Positions 59,432-64,000 of a DNA stretch of 64,000 nt are shown here, piece by piece. Numbering within the stretch: the first letter of the stretch is position 1; the number at the start of each line of letters is the position of its first letter. Origin of the DNA: Spirochaetia bacterium UBA5763. Lineage in GTDB: Bacteria > Spirochaetota > UBA4802 > UBA5550. The notes under the pieces were generated by a model. It ran no database searches and was not told the DNA's origin. It saw nothing but the letters and a program-made list of their open reading frames with translations. The position numbers and the translations under genes were made by a program. The DNA lies in contig DIEX01000031.1 of assembly GCA_002418835.1 (NCBI GenBank), forward strand, positions 383,773-447,772, read 5' to 3'.

Positions 59432-62400
59432 TCAATTTGAATTCAGAAATTGTTGCAACCATTTTTTCAATTCAAATAATTTTTTTTCTATACTCCTGTT
59501 TTCAGGTTTGAATATAAGATTTTCCGGATCCCTCGAATTTATGGAAAACCTGTTGTCTTTTGATATCGCTTTAAGAAGTTTTTCACCGGGGATTATACAT
59601 GAAGAGGTTATTTTAATTTTAACCTGCCTGTTATCCTCAAGGATTTCATCAATAAATAGAGATGAAGCTATTGCTCTTATCCTCTCCAGTTCTATCAGGA
59701 TATTTACTTCAACTGGAGGTCTGCCAAATCTGTCTATCATCTCCTTCTCGAGAGTATCAACTTCTTCAATGGTTTCACATGATTCAAATCTTTTATAAAA
59801 CTCAATTTTCTGTCTGTCATCATTTATATAGAATTCAGGTATGAAGAAATCTGTTTTAAAGAAGACTGACGTTCTATGATAAGGCTTAATATTTTCTCCT
59901 TTTAAAAGTTTGATTTCATCTTCAAGCATCTGGCAGTAGAGGTCGAACCCTACATCCATGATGTTACCGGACTGCTCGAGGCCTATTATGTTTCCAGCTC
60001 CACGTATTTCAAGATCTTTCATAGCAATCTTGAAACCGCTTCCGAGATCAGAATACTCAGAGATAACCTGAAGTCTTTTCTGGGCATCCTCAGTAAGGGC
60101 TGTGTGTCTCGGGTAGAATAGATATGCATAAGCTTTTCTGCTGGAACGGCCGACTCTCCCTTTAAGCTGGTAGAGCTGGGATAGGCCGAATGTGTCTGCT
60201 CTGTTTATAATAATTGTATTAACATTCGGCATATCAAGCCCGGATTCTATGATTGTTGTACTTATCAGTACATCATATTTTTTGTTCATGAAATCGATCA
60301 TAATGTCTTCAAGTTCATGTTCATGCATCTGTCCGTGGCCAATACAAAATGTTGCTTCAGGGACAAGTTTCTGTAACATCACCATCTGTGTTTCGATGGT
60401 CTGAACCCTGTTATATACATAAAATACCTGCCCCCCGCGCCCTGTTTCTGTGAGAATTGCTTCGCGGAGAATATCAGCGTTGTCTTCCAGAACATAAGTT
60501 TCAATTGATTGTCTGTTTTCGGGTGGAGTAGCTATTATTGAGAGATCGCGTATCCCTGCCATTGATATATGCAGAGTTCTCGGTATAGGGGTTGCTGAAA
60601 GAGTCAGAACGTCAACTGTAGTCCGGAATTTCTTCAGCTGCTCCTTGTGCTTTACTCCGAAACGCTGTTCTTCGTCTATTATTAAAAGTCCGAAATTTTT
60701 AATCTTAACATCAGCAGAAAGGAGAGCATGGGTTCCAATAACAATATCAACAGCAGCTTCATTAAGTTTCTGTTTTATTTTAATCACTTCACCTTTTGTC
60801 CGGAAGCGTGAAACCATTTCAATATTGATAGGGTAACCCTGGAAACGTTTCTTGAATGTCTCAAAGTGCTGCATCGCGAGAATCGTCGTGGGAACAAGTA
60901 TCGCAACCTGTTTGCCGGCCATTACTGACTTGAATGACGCACGTATGGCAACTTCTGTCTTTCCGAAACCAACATCACCGCAAACAAGCCTGTCCATCGG
61001 TTTGTCGCTTTCCATGTCATCCTTGACGTCTTCAATCGCAGTAAGCTGATCCGGTGTCTCTTCAAACTCAAAAAGAGATTCAAACTCCTCCTGCCACTGT
61101 GTATCCGGCGGGAATCTGAATCCTTTAAGCGCGCTTCTCTGGGAGTAAATTTTTATAAGTTCTTTTGCTATCTCTTCAACGGATTCACGAACCCTGTCGC
61201 GAATCCTGTTCCATGCGGATTTTCTCCCGAGTGAATCGATTCTTGGCTTCTTCCCCTCAAGACCGATATATTTCTGTACCAGTGAAATCTGATCAAGGGA
61301 GACATATAATTTATCATCACCTTCATATTCGATGAGAAGAAAGTCCCGCTCAACTCCACCTGCGGACATCCTTTCTATACTTTTAAATATACCTATTCCG
61401 TGATTTATGTGAACAACATAATCACCCGGTTTCAGTTCAAGAAATGATTCGATGGGCCTTGAGCCTTTGCGTTTAAAATGTTTTCTTTTTCTGTAGCTTT
61501 TCCCGAAAATATCGTGGTCTGTTAGAATAAGCGTTTTTATTTCATGGAGTTCAACACCATTGCTTAGAGGGCTTAGTATTATATTATAATAAAAAGCGGG
61601 ATCGTATTTTTCAAAATCAGGTTCGGGTTTGAATTCGCTGAAAAGATCAGAAAGCCTTCTTGCCTGTCCTTCAAAGGATGTTGTCATTATAACACGCCAT
61701 CCGTCTTCGAATCTTTTTGTCAGGTCTTCTCTAACATTTTTAATTCTTCCCTGGAAGCTCTGAAGGCTTTTCATGCTGAAGGTGTAAGCGCCGGCTGTGG
61801 CAGTGAGAGCCTGTATTTTTATACCCTTATCATAGGCCCTGTCTGGAGCTGTAAAATCCAGCAGTGTCTCCGGAGCGGGAGTATAAAAGAATTTATGTTT
61901 TCTGTGGTATATATCCTCATAATTTTTATTTATCCTGGCTGTTTTTGAAATAATTTCAGGCCATTCAAGAAGTACGATTGCTGAATCTTCCGTGAAATAA
62001 TCAATAACAGATGAACTCTCCATTATTTCATGAAAATAATCTTCAATACCGGGGATTTTTTCCGGGTCATCATCACCTTTAAGCCAGCCGGATATTTCAT
62101 CCGGAAGTTCCGGTGAGTCGCTGAATTTCTTTTTAAGTATTTCGCGAAGTTTATCCTTTTCTTTTTTGAAAAGAATAAGTTCTCTCCTGGGGTAAACCGT
62201 AATCGATTCTATCTCATCACCGGTAAATGAAACCTGGGTATCAGAATCAAACTCCCTTATTGAATCAAGAGTGTCTCCGAAGAAGTCGAGTCTAACCGGA
62301 TTTTCTTTTGTAGGCAGATAAATGTCAATAATGCTTCCCTTGACTGAAAAGTGGCCAAAAGCATCGACCCTTGTTTCACGGGTATAGCCGTATTGAACCA

Positions 62401-62866
62401 GGGTCGTGATTATATCATCAAAGGGATACTCATCATTTATTGAAAGTGTTAAACCCTTCTTCATAAAAAAGTCCTGTGAAGGGATTTTTCTTATAATCGC
62501 ATCAACCGTGGTAATGATTACAGCCGGTTCTCCGGATATAATTCTGTAAAGAGCTGTTATCCGGTCTCTCTCTGACTGCTCAGTTGGAGTCATAAATTCA
62601 TAAGGGATGGTTTCCCATGACGGAAAACGGAATAAATACTGCTCATCTATAAAACAAGTCAGATCAGTATATAAATCATTAAGATGTTCAGAGTTATCAG
62701 TGATTACAAGAATCTGTTCTGTCGTTGAATTGAAGATGGCAGAGATAAGAAAAGGAAAAGACGCAGGTGAAACACCTTCAATAGAGGCCGAACCATTTTC
62801 AGAGAATTTTAATCCCCTGAATTCATCAGATTTGTTTATTTCGGTAATTATCTGCTTAAGGAGCAT
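59432..62866 (-). CDS. mfd: Transcription-repair coupling factor Mfd
   Basis: A 1144-residue DNA translocase that removes RNA polymerase stalled at DNA damage and recruits UvrA. The N-terminal UvrB-like domain contains 'PSWETIPYEFMTPTEQSERD'. The RNAP-interaction domain has 'KPGDYVVHINHGIGIFKSIE'. The RecG-like helicase core has Walker A 'GDVGFGKTEVA', motif II DEEQ in 'IIDEEQRFGVKH', motif III TLSATPIPRT and 'GRVGRSSRKAYAYLF'. The C-terminal TRCF domain follows. The longest frame starts 27 bases earlier; the ATG at 62866 has AAGG six bases before it and begins MLLKQII. Confidence 0.96.
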   Translation of the reverse strand: MLLKQIITEINKSDEFRGLKFSENGSASIEGVSPASFPFLISAIFNSTTEQILVITDNSEHLNDLYTDLTCFIDEQYLFRFPSWETIPYEFMTPTEQSERDRITALYRIISGEPAVIITTVDAIIRKIPSQDFFMKKGLTLSINDEYPFDDIITTLVQYGYTRETRVDAFGHFSVKGSIIDIYLPTKENPVRLDFFGDTLDSIREFDSDTQVSFTGDEIESITVYPRRELILFKKEKDKLREILKKKFSDSPELPDEISGWLKGDDDPEKIPGIEDYFHEIMESSSVIDYFTEDSAIVLLEWPEIISKTARINKNYEDIYHRKHKFFYTPAPETLLDFTAPDRAYDKGIKIQALTATAGAYTFSMKSLQSFQGRIKNVREDLTKRFEDGWRVIMTTSFEGQARRLSDLFSEFKPEPDFEKYDPAFYYNIILSPLSNGVELHEIKTLILTDHDIFGKSYRKRKHFKRKGSRPIESFLELKPGDYVVHINHGIGIFKSIERMSAGGVERDFLLIEYEGDDKLYVSLDQISLVQKYIGLEGKKPRIDSLGRKSAWNRIRDRVRESVEEIAKELIKIYSQRSALKGFRFPPDTQWQEEFESLFEFEETPDQLTAIEDVKDDMESDKPMDRLVCGDVGFGKTEVAIRASFKSVMAGKQVAILVPTTILAMQHFETFKKRFQGYPINIEMVSRFRTKGEVIKIKQKLNEAAVDIVIGTHALLSADVKIKNFGLLIIDEEQRFGVKHKEQLKKFRTTVDVLTLSATPIPRTLHISMAGIRDLSIIATPPENRQSIETYVLEDNADILREAILTETGRGGQVFYVYNRVQTIETQMVMLQKLVPEATFCIGHGQMHEHELEDIMIDFMNKKYDVLISTTIIESGLDMPNVNTIIINRADTFGLSQLYQLKGRVGRSSRKAYAYLFYPRHTALTEDAQKRLQVISEYSDLGSGFKIAMKDLEIRGAGNIIGLEQSGNIMDVGFDLYCQMLEDEIKLLKGENIKPYHRTSVFFKTDFFIPEFYINDDRQKIEFYKRFESCETIEEVDTLEKEMIDRFGRPPVEVNILIELERIRAIASSLFIDEILEDNRQVKIKITSSCIIPGEKLLKAISKDNRFSINSRDPENLIFKPENRSIEKKLFELKKWLQQFLNSN

Positions 62867-63101
62867 TGTTAACCTTTGATAAGGATTATGCAATTTCAGT
62901 TAAATGGATTATAAATACTGCACGAATAGCATTATCACTTTACGGGATTTTTATTTGATTAAACAAGGTTCTTTTAAGCGGATTTTTTTTCAAGGAAAAT
63001 ATGAAAGAAGATTAGTGGAAAAAAATGTTGCTCAATCATTTAAATAAATTAATATCAGGTTATTCAAAAAATATAATCTTCTGATTTATTGGAACTATGG
63101 A

Positions 63102-63836
63102 ATGAAAAACCGGTTATACCTTATTTTAATTTTTTTTTGTTTAATACAGAAAATCTCTTATGCTGATACTGAAAGTTTTAATCAATTCATAAAAGATTTT
63201 TCTTCGGTAAAAAGCATTAAAGGTAATATTGTACAGTATATTCATAGCGGAACCTCTTTTGAAAAATTTTCAGGGGATTACACAGCCGTGTCTGAGGGAT
63301 GGTTCAGAATTGATTATACTGAACCTGAGAAACAGATTGTAATTGCGAATAATAAAGGGCTTTACTGGTTCTATCCGGAGAGAAATCTTTTATATAAAAA
63401 AGATAATTATTCCGATGAAGAAACCTCTCTCCCCGGTAATCTTTTTACTAAAAATTTTAATAATGTAAATATCATATATCAGGGAGTAAGGTTTTACGGA
63501 TTAATAAAGTATGCTCACGTGTACACTTTTAAAACTTTATCCGGCAACAATTATGTTACTATCTGGTTCGATCCGGGGAGAAGATATGTTGTACGAAAGT
63601 TTATCATTGATAATTCAGGCCGGGAAATTATGAAAGAAGTATATTATGAACATTTCAATACAGGTACTGCATATATTCCCTCAAGAATTGAATTATTTCT
63701 TCGTTCAAAAAATGGAATAGTTCATACACGGACAGAATACAGCAATCTTCAGATTAATTATTCACCGGATAAGAGGATCTTCGATTTTAAAATACAAAAG
63801 AACATGATTGTTCGCGAGTTAAATGAAAATAAATAA
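63102..63836 (+). CDS. LolA-like periplasmic lipoprotein carrier (second copy)
   Basis: A 244-residue exported protein with a signal peptide (MKNRLYLILIFFCLIQKISYADT). The LolA pattern is clearer than in the first copy: 'FSSVKSIKGNIVQYIHSG', 'SEGWFRIDYTEPEKQIVIAN', 'NKGLYWFYPERNLLYKK', and 'YVTIWFDPGRRYVVRKFIID' late. It is encoded divergently from mfd, and its end overlaps the next exported-protein frame by 14 bases, so both are probably in one operon. Confidence 0.8.
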   Translation: MKNRLYLILIFFCLIQKISYADTESFNQFIKDFSSVKSIKGNIVQYIHSGTSFEKFSGDYTAVSEGWFRIDYTEPEKQIVIANNKGLYWFYPERNLLYKKDNYSDEETSLPGNLFTKNFNNVNIIYQGVRFYGLIKYAHVYTFKTLSGNNYVTIWFDPGRRYVVRKFIIDNSGREIMKEVYYEHFNTGTAYIPSRIELFLRSKNGIVHTRTEYSNLQINYSPDKRIFDFKIQKNMIVRELNENK

Positions 63837-64000
63837 AAAGATAAGCGGATTGTCCGCATTAATTTTTTGCTCTGTGATAATTTTATTTATCAAGCCTGTT
63901 TACGGAACGATAATTACTACCGGCATGAAAGCGGACATTGATCTTTCTGATATTTTATATCCCGGAAGAAAACTGACCGATGAAATTGAAATAAAAAAAT
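63823..64000 (+). CDS. Exported protein, 5' part (runs off the window)
   Basis: A frame without a stop continues to the window end (59 codons). It starts MKINKKISGLSALIFCSVII and has a signal-peptide hydrophobic core, 'IFCSVIILFIKPVYG'. The mature part begins 'TIITTGMKADIDLSDILYPG'. The ATG lies inside the last codons of the LolA-like gene (14-base overlap), which supports coupled translation. Too little is visible to name a family; being next to a LolA-like gene, an outer-membrane or lipoprotein-handling role is possible. Confidence 0.65.
   Translation, partial: MKINKKISGLSALIFCSVIILFIKPVYGTIITTGMKADIDLSDILYPGRKLTDEIEIKK

Noticed and set aside
1..64000. CRISPR arrays, transposons, prophage and restriction or defence genes
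   Set aside because: No direct-repeat arrays, transposase or integrase motifs, phage structural genes or restriction-enzyme motifs were found on either strand.

Overview
The window looks like a piece of an A+T-rich spirochaete chromosome. The best evidence is the block flgB-flgC-fliE-fliF-fliG-fliH-fliI-fliJ followed by a muramidase-like gene and a FlbB/MotE-like collar protein, a gene order known from Borrelia and Treponema. A motility accessory factor (DUF115/MptE-like) gene, many small lipoproteins and periplasmic proteins, and LolA- and SurA-like envelope genes fit the same picture. The polyferredoxin/DUF362 pair, radical SAM enzyme, ECF Co/Ni importer and TAXI-TRAP transporter suggest an anaerobic or microaerophilic life. 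I see no insertion sequence, prophage, CRISPR array, tRNA or rRNA. The window therefore looks like chromosomal backbone with lineage-specific genes.

Layout. 1-5.3 kb: 3' end of RNase P RNA, a beta-helix lipoprotein, sppA with a Yip1-like membrane protein, then an SCP2-domain protein and an aspartate aminotransferase on the minus strand. 5.7-9.4 kb: a metallo-beta-lactamase-fold hydrolase, KtrAB potassium uptake, and a TetR regulator. 9.5-14.5 kb: a minus-strand efflux operon (HlyD, two ABC-2 permeases, TolC) with no ATPase gene; a three-half-site repeat upstream looks like a TetR operator. 14.6-17.9 kb: a membrane polyferredoxin, a DUF362 protein and an unknown exported protein. 18.1-20.8 kb: a CbiM/NikMN-CbiQ-CbiO importer. 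21-26.8 kb: small envelope proteins, a receiver-PAS-PAS-kinase whose expected phospho-acceptor His is Glu, an RNA methyltransferase, a PflX-like radical SAM protein and a lone receiver. 27.1-30.7 kb: TAXI-TRAP transporter with DUF1850. 30.7-33 kb: a methyltransferase, a NarL-type regulator and a HAD phosphatase.

33.2-41.7 kb is the flagellar basal-body/export operon. It holds an unannotated 47-codon gene between flgC and fliE. Internal hairpins and two near-consensus sigma70-type promoters, before fliF and before fliG, divide it into segments. 41.7-47.2 kb carries engB-rimI, a GNAT/receiver pair, a TPR protein, EF-G and a DtxR/MntR-type regulator. 47.3-52.9 kb is a five-gene minus-strand operon: an ATPase-HDOD signalling protein, the motility accessory factor, an LPP20-like periplasmic protein, a membrane-anchored charged protein and a TPR protein. 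53-64 kb carries a ComEC-like protein without its hydrolase domain, a beta-barrel, two LolA-like proteins, two related periplasmic proteins that share a duplicated domain, a SurA-N lipoprotein, mfd, and the start of another exported protein at the right edge.

Start codons were re-chosen where a Shine-Dalgarno sequence or a mapped promoter argued against the longest frame. All function calls rest on reading motifs by eye. No database search was run.
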